Assembly (NCBI GenBank): GCA_002390525.1
Contig: DGPR01000049.1
Coordinates: 128,285 to 183,601 of the forward strand
Direction: 5' to 3'
DNA: 55,317 nucleotides
From: Cellvibrionales bacterium UBA4435
Lineage (GTDB): Bacteria; Pseudomonadota; Gammaproteobacteria; Pseudomonadales; Porticoccaceae
A program made the position numbers and the translations under genes. This document shows positions 25,802-34,368 of this stretch, piece by piece. The notes beneath the pieces were generated by a model, which saw only the letters and a list, made by a program, of their open reading frames with translations, did not search any database and was not told the DNA's origin. Numbering within the stretch: the first letter of the stretch is position 1; each line of letters starts with the position of its first letter.

Positions 25802-27550
25802 TTACAACTTTAGTTTTGATGCATCTTTTGCTACCAAAACATCTTCCATTATTAAATATTGTAAATCTGAGCCAAAAAACATATCTAATGCATCTTTAGG
25901 AGAGCAGACCATAGGCTCTCCTCTTCTATTAAGAGAAGTATTCAAAACTACTCCATTACCTGTGAGCTTTTCCATCTCTTCCATAAGTGCGTAATAACGG
26001 GGATGGGAATCCTTTTTTAAAGCTTGCGCTCTAGCAGTTCCATCCTCGTGGACCACCTCGGGAACCCTTGATTTCCAATCATCTTCTACTTTAAAAGTGA
26101 AGGTCATAAATGGGGCTGGGTGTGAGGTTGCAAACATCTTAGGCGCAACCCTATCCAACATGCTGGGACAAAAGGGTCTCCAGCGTTCTCTGAATTTGAT
26201 TTGCTCATTAATCCGACCAGCAACACCTGGTGAACTTGGACAACCTAATATAGATCTTCCCCCAAGTGCTCTTGGTCCAAACTCCATTCTTCCCTGAAAC
26301 CAAGCAACAGGATTTCCATCAACTAAAATTTTAGCTATTTTTTCAGGGACTGAAGTAATGATACTATAAAAAGGTTTTTCTGAGTGGCCCTCACAAGCCG
26401 CAATACAATCAGAATTTGAAAAGCTTGGCCCTAGATATACATGTTCCATTTTCTCAGGCTGAATACCTCTCTTTACTAGTGAAAAGGAAGCTGCACCAAT
26501 TGCCGTTCCTGCATCTCCAGAAGCTGGCTGTACGAATAACTCTTTTATATATTCTTTTGCTATTATTTTTTGATTTAGCTTGACATTAAGTGCGCCTCCG
26601 CCCGCAAAAACTAGCTTCCCCGTTTCTTGAATAATATCACCAAGATAGTGATCCATTAATTGGAGAACTATCTTTTCGAATAATGTCTGTATAGCCGCAG
26701 CATAATCAATATATGGCTCATCTGCGATATCACCCTCTCTTTTAGGTCCAAGCCAATCAATAAGTTTCTGGCTAAAGTAAAAACCTACGCCGTTTTCTTT
26801 GTAGCGTCTTAATCCAACAGTATTAACAAACTTTGTATTTATTTCAAAATTTTTTCCATCAAATTTAACCAGACGCGAAAAGTCATGCTTCGACGGGTCG
26901 CCATATGGAGCCATTCCCATCACTTTATATTCGCCATCTAACATCTCAAAACCTAAATATTCAGTAATAGCTCCATAGAGACCGCCCAGTGAATCAGGAT
27001 CATAAAATTCTTTTATCTTATGGATTTTACCGTTTTCACCATAACCAAAAAAAGTGGTTGCATATTCACCCTTACCATCCACTCCCATGATCGCTGTTTT
27101 TTCTTTGAATCCACTCAAATGATATGCGCTAGAAGCATGAGCTAAATGGTGCTCAACGGGTTCAAATTCAATTTTTTTTGGATCAATTCCTAAATTTTTA
27201 AGTAAGCTGAAAACACGGTCCCTATAACGCCGATAACGCCTGTTACCATTCAGCAAAACATCTAAAGCTCGATCGGGCGCATACCAATATCTCTTTACAT
27301 AATGCCATCGTGCTTTAGAAAAAAATGAAATAGGTGAAAAAGGAACAGCAACTACATCAACTAATTCTGGATTAATGTTCGCAAATTTGAGACAAAATTT
27401 CGCTGCGTGAAATGGCATTTTTCCCTTAGCATGCTTACAGCGAATAAAGCGTTCCTCTTCAGCAGCTGCGATTAACTTATCATCAACATATAAAGCTGCT
27501 GAAGCGTCATGATTGAGTGCACCCGAAATACCAAGAATAATAGTAGACAA
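25802..27550 (-). CDS. Carbamoyltransferase, NodU/CmcH family
   Basis: A 582-residue O-carbamoyltransferase that moves the carbamoyl group of carbamoyl phosphate, through carbamoyl-adenylate, to a sugar hydroxyl. The N-terminal ASKHA-type domain shows ILGISGALNHDASAAL, HHLAHASSAYHLS and MGVDGKGEYATTFFGYG. The C-terminal domain shows FAGGGALNVKLNQKI, FGPRALGGRSIL and NTSLNRRGEPMV. In Pseudomonas aeruginosa a homologue in the same position carbamoylates the second heptose of the core; the same role is inferred here. It starts at a TTG with AAGG upstream, two bases after the kinase-like gene, so translation is probably coupled. Confidence 0.88.
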   Translation of the reverse strand: MSTIILGISGALNHDASAALYVDDKLIAAAEEERFIRCKHAKGKMPFHAAKFCLKFANINPELVDVVAVPFSPISFFSKARWHYVKRYWYAPDRALDVLLNGNRRYRRYRDRVFSLLKNLGIDPKKIEFEPVEHHLAHASSAYHLSGFKEKTAIMGVDGKGEYATTFFGYGENGKIHKIKEFYDPDSLGGLYGAITEYLGFEMLDGEYKVMGMAPYGDPSKHDFSRLVKFDGKNFEINTKFVNTVGLRRYKENGVGFYFSQKLIDWLGPKREGDIADEPYIDYAAAIQTLFEKIVLQLMDHYLGDIIQETGKLVFAGGGALNVKLNQKIIAKEYIKELFVQPASGDAGTAIGAASFSLVKRGIQPEKMEHVYLGPSFSNSDCIAACEGHSEKPFYSIITSVPEKIAKILVDGNPVAWFQGRMEFGPRALGGRSILGCPSSPGVAGRINEQIKFRERWRPFCPSMLDRVAPKMFATSHPAPFMTFTFKVEDDWKSRVPEVVHEDGTARAQALKKDSHPRYYALMEEMEKLTGNGVVLNTSLNRRGEPMVCSPKDALDMFFGSDLQYLIMEDVLVAKDASKLKL

Positions 27551-27552
27551 AA

Positions 27553-28965
27553 TTAGACCTTTTTATTTTTTAAAGTGATATTAAGTTGCTCTGCAAATGG
27601 ACTTAAAATATCTTTGAAGTATATCCAAGTATTGCCTTGCCAATTTTCCATAAATCTCTCTATATCCCTTGTAAAGGCTTGATTCATAGATTCTTTAGAG
27701 CTATGCCATTGCAGTGTATCTAGATCAATCAAATAAAGAATCTTCTCGGATACAATAAAGTTTGATGCCTTCATATCTCCATGACTTACTTTACCATGCC
27801 AAAGAGTATCAAACAGACGTAACACTTCTTTACCTAGCCAAGCAGGGACTTGATCTTTACTTAAAGACAGCAACCAGCTTTGAAGATTTTTTCCTTCTAT
27901 AAACTCAGTGACTAGATATGCTTCTTTACGAAATCTACCATTTCTATTTTCTCTCATAGCTATGGGTTGTGGTGTTGCAATTCCAAGCAATGCAAGTCGG
28001 TGAGCACCTTGCCATGACACACAGGCTCTGCTCGGTCGCCAACATCGGCTAAACCTATGTCTAAAATCTTTTATATTATAGCGTTTAATCGCCCAATCAG
28101 AATCCTTATTATTAACTTTAACAACTGTAGCGCTATTCCCGCGCTTTAAAAATTTAGCTTGGCCGATAATAGCCTCTGGTTCATTTATTAATTGACTCAA
28201 TTTTTTGGTCAAAAATTTTCTGGTTATAGCGATAAAAAAATCTTTTGTTTTTAGTACTTGAAATCTAGTGCAAGATCTCATGCTCTTTGATAAAAAACGC
28301 TTAATACGAAGCTCTCTCATAATTCTTATTGTGTTTGAAAAATCATCGATTGAAGGTAAATTTTCCCCGTAAGATGGAACGATAGAGGGTGCTATACTGT
28401 CATAATCAGGAATCATTTGTGCAAAAAATAAAGCTAAGTTTTCTACTGGATTCTTTAAATTTCTGATACCACCTCCATCGATCATATAAATTTTATCTTG
28501 GCTAAGTATAAAATTATCTAAGTGGATATCTTTCTGCATCCATCCATTAACATGAAGAAAGCCAATGAATTTCACAGCATCATGTAATAATGGAGTCAAT
28601 TTTTTCTTAGTAAACTTTTGGTAACAACTTGATAATGTTTGTGCATCTTGCAGGAACTCAGAAGCAATAAAGTAGCCACCTTCTTTATCAATTAAGCCCC
28701 AAATTTTTTTAGGGCAAGGTACACCTGAATCATGTATTGCATCTAATCCTGCCTGCTCAATCTCAAGATCTTTCTTTCTAAAAAAAAGTTTAACAAGAAC
28801 TTCCGCACCACCCCATATTGAACGAAAAGCTATACGCTTACCTGGAAGATGACGAAATACTTCCTCACAAATAAGACGCTCTCTACCTGGAACATCTAGT
28901 TCAAAGGGAGTCTTTAATGGGTCTTCCATTGCTTTTAGTTGGTGAAGGGATAGTAGCTCAGGCAT
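27553..28965 (-). CDS. Two-lobed kinase-like protein of the LPS core locus
   Basis: A 470-residue protein with two kinase-like halves, related to lipopolysaccharide kinases (Kdo/WaaP, InaA type). The first half has MQKDIHLDNFIL with a catalytic-loop-like Asp and Asn, then MIDGGGIRNL, where the metal-binding DFG is altered to DGGG. The second half, starting near residue 290 at WAIKRYNIKDF, has VSHGDMKASNFIV and LIDLDTLQWH, a more canonical loop. A protein of similar size and place occurs in the P. aeruginosa core locus. It likely phosphorylates a core heptose, but which half is active is unknown. AGAGGA precedes the ATG. Confidence 0.8.
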   Translation of the reverse strand: MPELLSLHQLKAMEDPLKTPFELDVPGRERLICEEVFRHLPGKRIAFRSIWGGAEVLVKLFFRKKDLEIEQAGLDAIHDSGVPCPKKIWGLIDKEGGYFIASEFLQDAQTLSSCYQKFTKKKLTPLLHDAVKFIGFLHVNGWMQKDIHLDNFILSQDKIYMIDGGGIRNLKNPVENLALFFAQMIPDYDSIAPSIVPSYGENLPSIDDFSNTIRIMRELRIKRFLSKSMRSCTRFQVLKTKDFFIAITRKFLTKKLSQLINEPEAIIGQAKFLKRGNSATVVKVNNKDSDWAIKRYNIKDFRHRFSRCWRPSRACVSWQGAHRLALLGIATPQPIAMRENRNGRFRKEAYLVTEFIEGKNLQSWLLSLSKDQVPAWLGKEVLRLFDTLWHGKVSHGDMKASNFIVSEKILYLIDLDTLQWHSSKESMNQAFTRDIERFMENWQGNTWIYFKDILSPFAEQLNITLKNKKV

Positions 28966-29028
28966 TGTTTATCTGTTCCTCTAAAAGAGACACTACAAGT
29001 CTATATTGGTAAAACTTAATGCGGTCAT

Positions 29029-29844
29029 TCAAGTATGGTAGCCTTTTCGAATACCTTTATCATGAAGATTTTTTGCTTCAAGTTTAACAGATTCCCAAAA
29101 ACTAGGGTCATCATTTATTATCTGTTTCAAAAATCCTTGTTTGTACTCTCGCATAAAACAAAAAGCATCCCTTTGATTGAATCCTGAATTAATAGCTGAG
29201 TAATAAAGAGCAGACAGATCCTTGTGTTTCCACCTCTTTGGTGTCCTCTTTCTTATCTGCATACGATGTAAATCAATAAGTGAAATAACTTGCTCAATAA
29301 AAATATTTTTTTTAGTTTCTTTAGTGGCCTCAATTAAAAAATGACAAAGATAATAATCTCGATGATTCATTCCATTTTCATGCATTATCCTAGTAATTTT
29401 GGCAAGCCTCTTCACTAATTTACGTCTCTGATTTATGTCTAAATCTTTAAGCGTACCAGGATTATATACTTCATCTAAAGGTGCTGTTGGTTCAAGTGCT
29501 TCAGTAATTATAAACGATATCCTAGTAGCTGGATTCCAACCATTTGAGCCGTAGGCTCTAACAACCATGGTATTTATGCCTAATTCGCTTAATCGGATGA
29601 TAGCCTCATACTCGTTTATAGCTCCTAATATAGGTTTTTTTAAACATAAAAGATTTTTTAAAATCTCTTTCCAGCCAACTCCTGTATGTATTTTTATGAA
29701 ATAAACTGAACCATCAAGCTCTATTCGCTTTGTGCAGCGATCTCCCATATCTCGATAAATTTTGCCAGTTAAGGAAAATACTTCTTTGAAAGGGTCTAAA
29801 TTTTGCCATTTTGTTGCAAAAGGTTCGGTCAAAAATAATTTCAT
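29029..29844 (-). CDS. waaP: Lipopolysaccharide core heptose(I) kinase
   Basis: A 271-residue kinase of the RfaP/WaaP family that phosphorylates heptose I of the inner core, a step needed for outer-membrane integrity in Pseudomonas. The catalytic loop MNHRDYYLCHFLI and the metal-binding SLIDLHRMQIRKRTPKRW, followed by KHKDLSALYYSA, are hallmarks of WaaP. The length equals that of known members. Its ATG overlaps the waaG stop (ATGA), implying coupled translation. Confidence 0.93.
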   Translation of the reverse strand: MKLFLTEPFATKWQNLDPFKEVFSLTGKIYRDMGDRCTKRIELDGSVYFIKIHTGVGWKEILKNLLCLKKPILGAINEYEAIIRLSELGINTMVVRAYGSNGWNPATRISFIITEALEPTAPLDEVYNPGTLKDLDINQRRKLVKRLAKITRIMHENGMNHRDYYLCHFLIEATKETKKNIFIEQVISLIDLHRMQIRKRTPKRWKHKDLSALYYSAINSGFNQRDAFCFMREYKQGFLKQIINDDPSFWESVKLEAKNLHDKGIRKGYHT

Positions 29845-30995
29845 TCGACTTTATCCATCCAATTTTTTTTTGTCCATTTTTTTTTAATTACTCGATCAAT
29901 TACCTCTGCTGCCTTTAGAGGCATATCATAAATGTCTGCGCTATTAGAGAAGTTTATTCCGTTATTTCGTAATATTAACTTATCTGCTAGTAAAATTTCC
30001 TCCAAATTCCTGTTGAACCTGTTTTGTGAGTAAGGTGAGTCTAACAATATTCCCGCTTGCGCTTCCTTTACATAATGTGCATATCCACAAACGTCTGTAA
30101 CTATTGAGGGAAGACCAGCAACTAAAGCTTCGAGTATCACCCCTCCAGTATTCTCAGCATAGGAGGGGTGTAATAAAACGTCTGAACCCTGCAAAAATTT
30201 TGGGATGTCACCTCGTCCAGAAAAGAAAGTTACAATATCAGCTATATTCAGCTTTTGTGCTTGAGAGATATACTCGCTGGGATCATCTTCGCCAATAACA
30301 AAAAACTTTATCTTACTTTTTAACTTGATCGGTAAAGACGCTATAGCTCGCAAACTTCTATCTAAACCTTTGGTACGAAAACCAGAGCCTATCTGCAAAA
30401 GCAGAATCTCATCATTCTCTAAATTAAATTCTTCCCTAAACGATTTGCGAATATCGGATGCATTGTCTGGAGCGCGACGATCACGGCTAATACCGGGGGG
30501 CAGCATATCTATGAAGGATGAGTCTGTATCGTAAAAATTCTGAAATAGTTTTTTTTGTATAGGTGAAAACATTAAAATATTTACACCTGCTTTTTTTTCA
30601 AAAACAGCCTTTTCAAAGCTAGCAAAATGCTTATATCGGAATGTGTATCGGTACCACCATGGTCTTAATTTACGCGATTTATACTCATAGCAAGGATCAC
30701 CACAATAATAAATATCAAGGCCAGGCATTTTGTTGAAGCCTATTACCAAGTCTATGGATTCATGTTTCAAGTTTTCATTAAGCCATCTAGAAAAGAATTG
30801 GTATTTTTTTATATTTCTAATGGCATCTGTTTTAATAATCACGATTTTTAAAAATTCAGGTTTTTCACCTAGCCATTCTAATGTATATACAGTGACTCTG
30901 TATCCGCGCTTTGAGCACTCTTCAGCAATTTTCAGAAAATTTCTTTGCATGCCTCCAAATGGGAAATATTTATACAAACAAAATGCTAGCTTCAT
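29841..30995 (-). CDS. waaG: LPS core glycosyltransferase WaaG
   Basis: A 384-residue GT-B, family 4 glycosyltransferase that adds the first outer-core hexose to heptose II. N-lobe: MKLAFCLYKYFPFGGMQRN, with the glycine pair at the acceptor side, and GDPCYEYKSRKLRPWWYRYT. C-lobe: LLLQIGSGFRTKGLDRSL for nucleotide-sugar binding and HPSYAENTGGVILEALVAGLP with the ENTGG/E motif. It is framed by overlapping waaP and directly abutting waaC, as in P. aeruginosa. The exact sugar donor (glucose or galactosamine) is uncertain. Confidence 0.93.
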   Translation of the reverse strand: MKLAFCLYKYFPFGGMQRNFLKIAEECSKRGYRVTVYTLEWLGEKPEFLKIVIIKTDAIRNIKKYQFFSRWLNENLKHESIDLVIGFNKMPGLDIYYCGDPCYEYKSRKLRPWWYRYTFRYKHFASFEKAVFEKKAGVNILMFSPIQKKLFQNFYDTDSSFIDMLPPGISRDRRAPDNASDIRKSFREEFNLENDEILLLQIGSGFRTKGLDRSLRAIASLPIKLKSKIKFFVIGEDDPSEYISQAQKLNIADIVTFFSGRGDIPKFLQGSDVLLHPSYAENTGGVILEALVAGLPSIVTDVCGYAHYVKEAQAGILLDSPYSQNRFNRNLEEILLADKLILRNNGINFSNSADIYDMPLKAAEVIDRVIKKKWTKKNWMDKVE

Positions 30996-32051
30996 TTATT
31001 TGTCTGTCTCCTCTTTTATAGTGACTTCAAGATCATCGATAACAATATTCTTTTTTATTAACTTTATAAAATTTTCAAAAACTATGTTTGCTGTAAGCCC
31101 CTGAAAACCTCGGCATGACCCATCTACTTTTAATGAAAATGGACACTTTTTGGACATACATAAACAAGGAAAATTAGATAGAAGACTTTTTTGGTCTGGA
31201 CCATACAAGCCAGTTAAAATAGGGTTTGTTGGGCCAAAAATACCTAACGTAGGGATACCTAGAGCAGAAGAAAGGTGTCCTAGACCAGTATCAACAGAAA
31301 TGCATCCAGAAGCCTTTTTCAGCAAAGAAACTATTTCTGTCAGTGACATTTTAGGCAGAACTGCAGCCCCGGAAATTTCGGCGATTCTTTCTGCACGTGA
31401 CTTTTCTTGATTATTTCCCCATGGTAAAAAAACCTTATACCCGGCTGTTGCGACCAAACGACTCAATGCTATCCAAGATTCTTCTGGCCAATGTTTGGAA
31501 GGCCAAGTTGTGCCATGCATTAAAATAACATACTGATTATTTCCTGGGTTAGAAAAAAGATTGTAATTTCCTATACTTGAATTTAGCTTATAACCTAATG
31601 ACTTTGAGAATAGAATACGAGTTCGTTCAACTGCATGAATATCCTTGGGAATACTGAATCGATGGTCATAAAAAAATGATGCTATTGATTCTCTTGCGGA
31701 AGTCTTATCGAAACCATATCTATCTCCATCTGCCTGCCTAGCAAGCCAAGCACTTTTGAATAGGCCTTGAGCGTCGATTATAGCATCGTAGGGATATAAG
31801 CTGAGTTTTCTCTTTAGCTCTAAATGCTCACTTGAGTTCCAAAATTTAAAAATGTTCTTACGCCACCTTCTCATGGAAACAGAAATGATTTGATCCACCT
31901 GATCGTTCAAGTGGGGTATATAAGAAAAACTTTCTTCAACGACCCAATCAAACTTAATATCTGGAATAGCAAGACTAGCGTCATACAAAGCGGGGAGGGT
32001 ATGAACAATATCACCTAATGAAGAGGTTTTTACTATTAAAACTCTTTTCAT
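30996..32051 (-). CDS. waaC: ADP-heptose:LPS heptosyltransferase I
   Basis: A 351-residue GT9 heptosyltransferase adding the first L-glycero-D-manno-heptose to Kdo. Hallmarks: MKRVLIVKTSSLGDIVHTLPAL, YDAIIDAQGLFKSAW, MHGTTWPSKHWPEESW and SVDTGLGHLSSALGIPTLGIFGPT. The ATG overlaps the waaF stop by one base (TAATG), and the stop directly precedes the waaG ATG. The CLCMSKKCPFS cysteines near the end are seen in some WaaC homologues. Confidence 0.95.
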   Translation of the reverse strand: MKRVLIVKTSSLGDIVHTLPALYDASLAIPDIKFDWVVEESFSYIPHLNDQVDQIISVSMRRWRKNIFKFWNSSEHLELKRKLSLYPYDAIIDAQGLFKSAWLARQADGDRYGFDKTSARESIASFFYDHRFSIPKDIHAVERTRILFSKSLGYKLNSSIGNYNLFSNPGNNQYVILMHGTTWPSKHWPEESWIALSRLVATAGYKVFLPWGNNQEKSRAERIAEISGAAVLPKMSLTEIVSLLKKASGCISVDTGLGHLSSALGIPTLGIFGPTNPILTGLYGPDQKSLLSNFPCLCMSKKCPFSLKVDGSCRGFQGLTANIVFENFIKLIKKNIVIDDLEVTIKEETDK

Positions 32052-33100
32052 TAATCACCCGCCAGTCTTAATAGCTCAGAAATCACTTTAGCTGGAGTTA
32101 GGTCATCTAAGCATTTCATACTATTAATGGGACATATTCTTTTAAAACAGGGTCCACATTCTACAGGAATAGATAATGCAACAGCCTTCTTATTGAGTGG
32201 AGGAGTGAAATGCGGTGAAGTTGATCCATATAAAACAATTAGTGGTGTATCTACAGCTGCCGATATATGCATCAATCCAGAATCGTTAGTAACTACAATA
32301 TTGGCAACTGACAGTAAGTCGATTGCTTCATCTAGCAGAGTTAAACCAGCAAGGTTATTACAATGGTCTCGGTCACTTTGAGATAAATAGTTGATAATTT
32401 CTTGGCCGACTTGTTTGTCTTTACCAGAGCCTAATAGCCAAACTTGCCATCCCTCAGATATCCTATTTGATGCAACTTCAGCATAATGTTTTGCTGGCCA
32501 TTGTTTAGAGGGGCCAAATTCTGCCCCTGCACATAAAACTAAAATCTTACGATCGCAATTTAATCCTAATTTATTGATGAGGTTTACCGCTTTATCTTTA
32601 TAAAATTTTAACGCCGGAGGTGCTATAGATTTGGGTAAAATTGTATCTTTGGTTAAAGCGAGTGCAGCGAAACGTTGAACCATTAATGGGTAGGATTTTT
32701 TTTTCAAGCCACGAATATCATTTATTAATCCATAGCGCATTTCTCCCCTCCAGCCTGTTCTATGTTGAATTTTTGCAAACCATGGAATAAGTGCTGATTT
32801 AAAAGAATTGGGTAAAATTATTGCTTGTGTATATTTTTCTGCCCGGAGCTTAATTCCAATTTCCCGTCTAAGCTTCCAGTTAAAAATTCCATGGCCAATA
32901 GGCATATCAATCGCTTGGGATACCTCAGGCATACGATTTAGTATTGGTTGACTCCAACTGGGAGCCAAAACATCTATTGATACGTTAACACTTTGTTGTT
33001 TAAGCAATATGAATAATGATTGAGCCATCACCATATCACCCACCCATGAGGGGCCTATGACGAGTATTTTTTTTGCTACCACTTTCTTTTCAGATGCCAT
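32051..33100 (-). CDS. waaF: ADP-heptose:LPS heptosyltransferase II
   Basis: A 349-residue GT9 heptosyltransferase adding the second heptose. Hallmarks: KKILVIGPSWVGDMVMAQSL, ILPNSFKSALIPWFA, LCAGAEFGPSKQWP and TNDSGLMHISAAVDTPLIVLYGST. It starts at an ATG giving about nine residues before the family's usual beginning; no strong ribosome site is seen. It follows ilvE by 42 bases and is coupled to waaC by a one-base overlap. Confidence 0.95.
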   Translation of the reverse strand: MASEKKVVAKKILVIGPSWVGDMVMAQSLFILLKQQSVNVSIDVLAPSWSQPILNRMPEVSQAIDMPIGHGIFNWKLRREIGIKLRAEKYTQAIILPNSFKSALIPWFAKIQHRTGWRGEMRYGLINDIRGLKKKSYPLMVQRFAALALTKDTILPKSIAPPALKFYKDKAVNLINKLGLNCDRKILVLCAGAEFGPSKQWPAKHYAEVASNRISEGWQVWLLGSGKDKQVGQEIINYLSQSDRDHCNNLAGLTLLDEAIDLLSVANIVVTNDSGLMHISAAVDTPLIVLYGSTSPHFTPPLNKKAVALSIPVECGPCFKRICPINSMKCLDDLTPAKVISELLRLAGD

Positions 33101-33142
33101 ATTTTTATAAACTATTATTGGCTCTAGAAGAAATTATAAGTT

Positions 33143-34072
33143 TCATTTTGCTACAGGTGCAAGCCAATCTGAATACTCAGGTATCTTACCTCGCACTAAG
33201 TCAAAATACTGTGTTTGCATTAGTTCGGTCAATGGGCCTCGATGGCCAGCACCCAAACTTCTACCATCCAGCTCGCTAATTGGCAGTACTTCGGCTGCTG
33301 TACCAGTAAAAAATGCCTCGTCAGCAACATAAACTTCATCACGTGTAATGCGCTTTTCAACAATCTTATAGCCAGCTTTTTCAGCTAAATTTATTACAGT
33401 TTTTCGAGTAATGCCATCAAGACAAGCACTCAGTTCTGGTGTGTAAACAACTCCATCTCTTACTATGAAAACGTTTTCACCACTTCCTTCAGCAATAAAA
33501 CCATCAACATCCAGCATTAAAGCTTCTTCACAACCACAGTCTAAAGCCTCTCTTAAAGCTAACATAGAGTTAATATAATTTCCGTTAGCCTTTGCTTTAG
33601 TCATCGTAATGTTAGGGTGATGTCTTGTATATGACGATGTACGAACCTTTATGCCTCTCTTTAAGGCCTCAGGTGACAAATATGATGGCCAGTCCCAAGC
33701 GGCAACTATTGCATGTACTTTTAGTCCTTCTGCGCGAAGTCCCATTCCTTCAGACCCTAAAAATATCATAGGCCTTAGGTAGGCTTCTTTGAGTTTATTT
33801 TCACGAACAACTAATTTTTGGGCTTCGTTAATTTGTTTTTTACTGAAAGGTATATCAATATTTAAGATCTTTGCGGAACGATATAAGCGATCAGTATGAT
33901 CATGTAAACGAAAAATAGCGGCTCCTTCTCTTTCAGTGTCATATGCTCGTACACCTTCAAAAACTCCAAGACCGTAGTGGAGTGTGTGAGTCAAAACATG
34001 TACTTTCGCTTCACGCCATGGAACCATTTCGCCATCAAACCAAATCCAGCCATCTCTGTCGGCAAATGACAT
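33143..34072 (-). CDS. ilvE: Branched-chain amino acid aminotransferase
   Basis: A 309-residue class IV PLP aminotransferase making or breaking down valine, leucine and isoleucine. Features: DGWIWFDGEMVPWREAKVHV, HYGLGVFEGVRAY, the PLP lysine region NITMTKAKANGNYINSM, EALMLDVDGFIAEGSGENVF and FFTGTAAEVLPI. Length is typical. It stands just upstream of waaF, the same neighbourhood as in P. aeruginosa, although it has no role in LPS; the unit may share a promoter in front of ilvE. Divergent from argA. Confidence 0.95.
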   Translation of the reverse strand: MSFADRDGWIWFDGEMVPWREAKVHVLTHTLHYGLGVFEGVRAYDTEREGAAIFRLHDHTDRLYRSAKILNIDIPFSKKQINEAQKLVVRENKLKEAYLRPMIFLGSEGMGLRAEGLKVHAIVAAWDWPSYLSPEALKRGIKVRTSSYTRHHPNITMTKAKANGNYINSMLALREALDCGCEEALMLDVDGFIAEGSGENVFIVRDGVVYTPELSACLDGITRKTVINLAEKAGYKIVEKRITRDEVYVADEAFFTGTAAEVLPISELDGRSLGAGHRGPLTELMQTQYFDLVRGKIPEYSDWLAPVAK

Positions 34073-34368
34073 TTCATACTCCTAAATAAAATTTTAAAAT
34101 TGTATATACTCACTATACACCTTAATTGACAATTATAGCCTCCAACTGTAGGCATAATAAAGACAAAGCCCGATGAAAAAAAATTATTTATATATTTTCA
34201 AAATATATGCATTATTTAATAGCCTAAATATGCTTATAAAGCCCATATAGTTGCAATACAATCCAACGAATTCATTATTTTATATTAAGTCTTACAAGAT
34301 CCTATGTTTTGCAGTCAGCGTTACTTATAATGTGGTTTGATAGAAAACCAAAAAATTAAGAGCTAACA
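34073..34368. other. Divergent intergenic region between ilvE and argA
   Basis: These 296 bases hold no reading frame of note. They must carry promoters for ilvE (minus) and argA (plus). TATAAT at 34328-34333, 36 bases before argA, is a fair -10 with no good -35. A small hairpin GCCT-N8-AGGC occurs near 34139-34154. I could not identify a convincing ArgR site. Confidence 0.5.

Noticed and set aside
30730..31104. 124-codon plus-strand frame over waaG and waaC
   Set aside because: Antisense to two clear glycosyltransferase genes; hydrophobic composition comes from AT-rich coding on the other strand.
34208..34283. Two TGCATTATTTAAT-like sequences before argA as ArgR boxes
   Set aside because: They lack the paired TGAAT...ATTCA halves and are 63 bases apart, so they are most likely AT-rich background.
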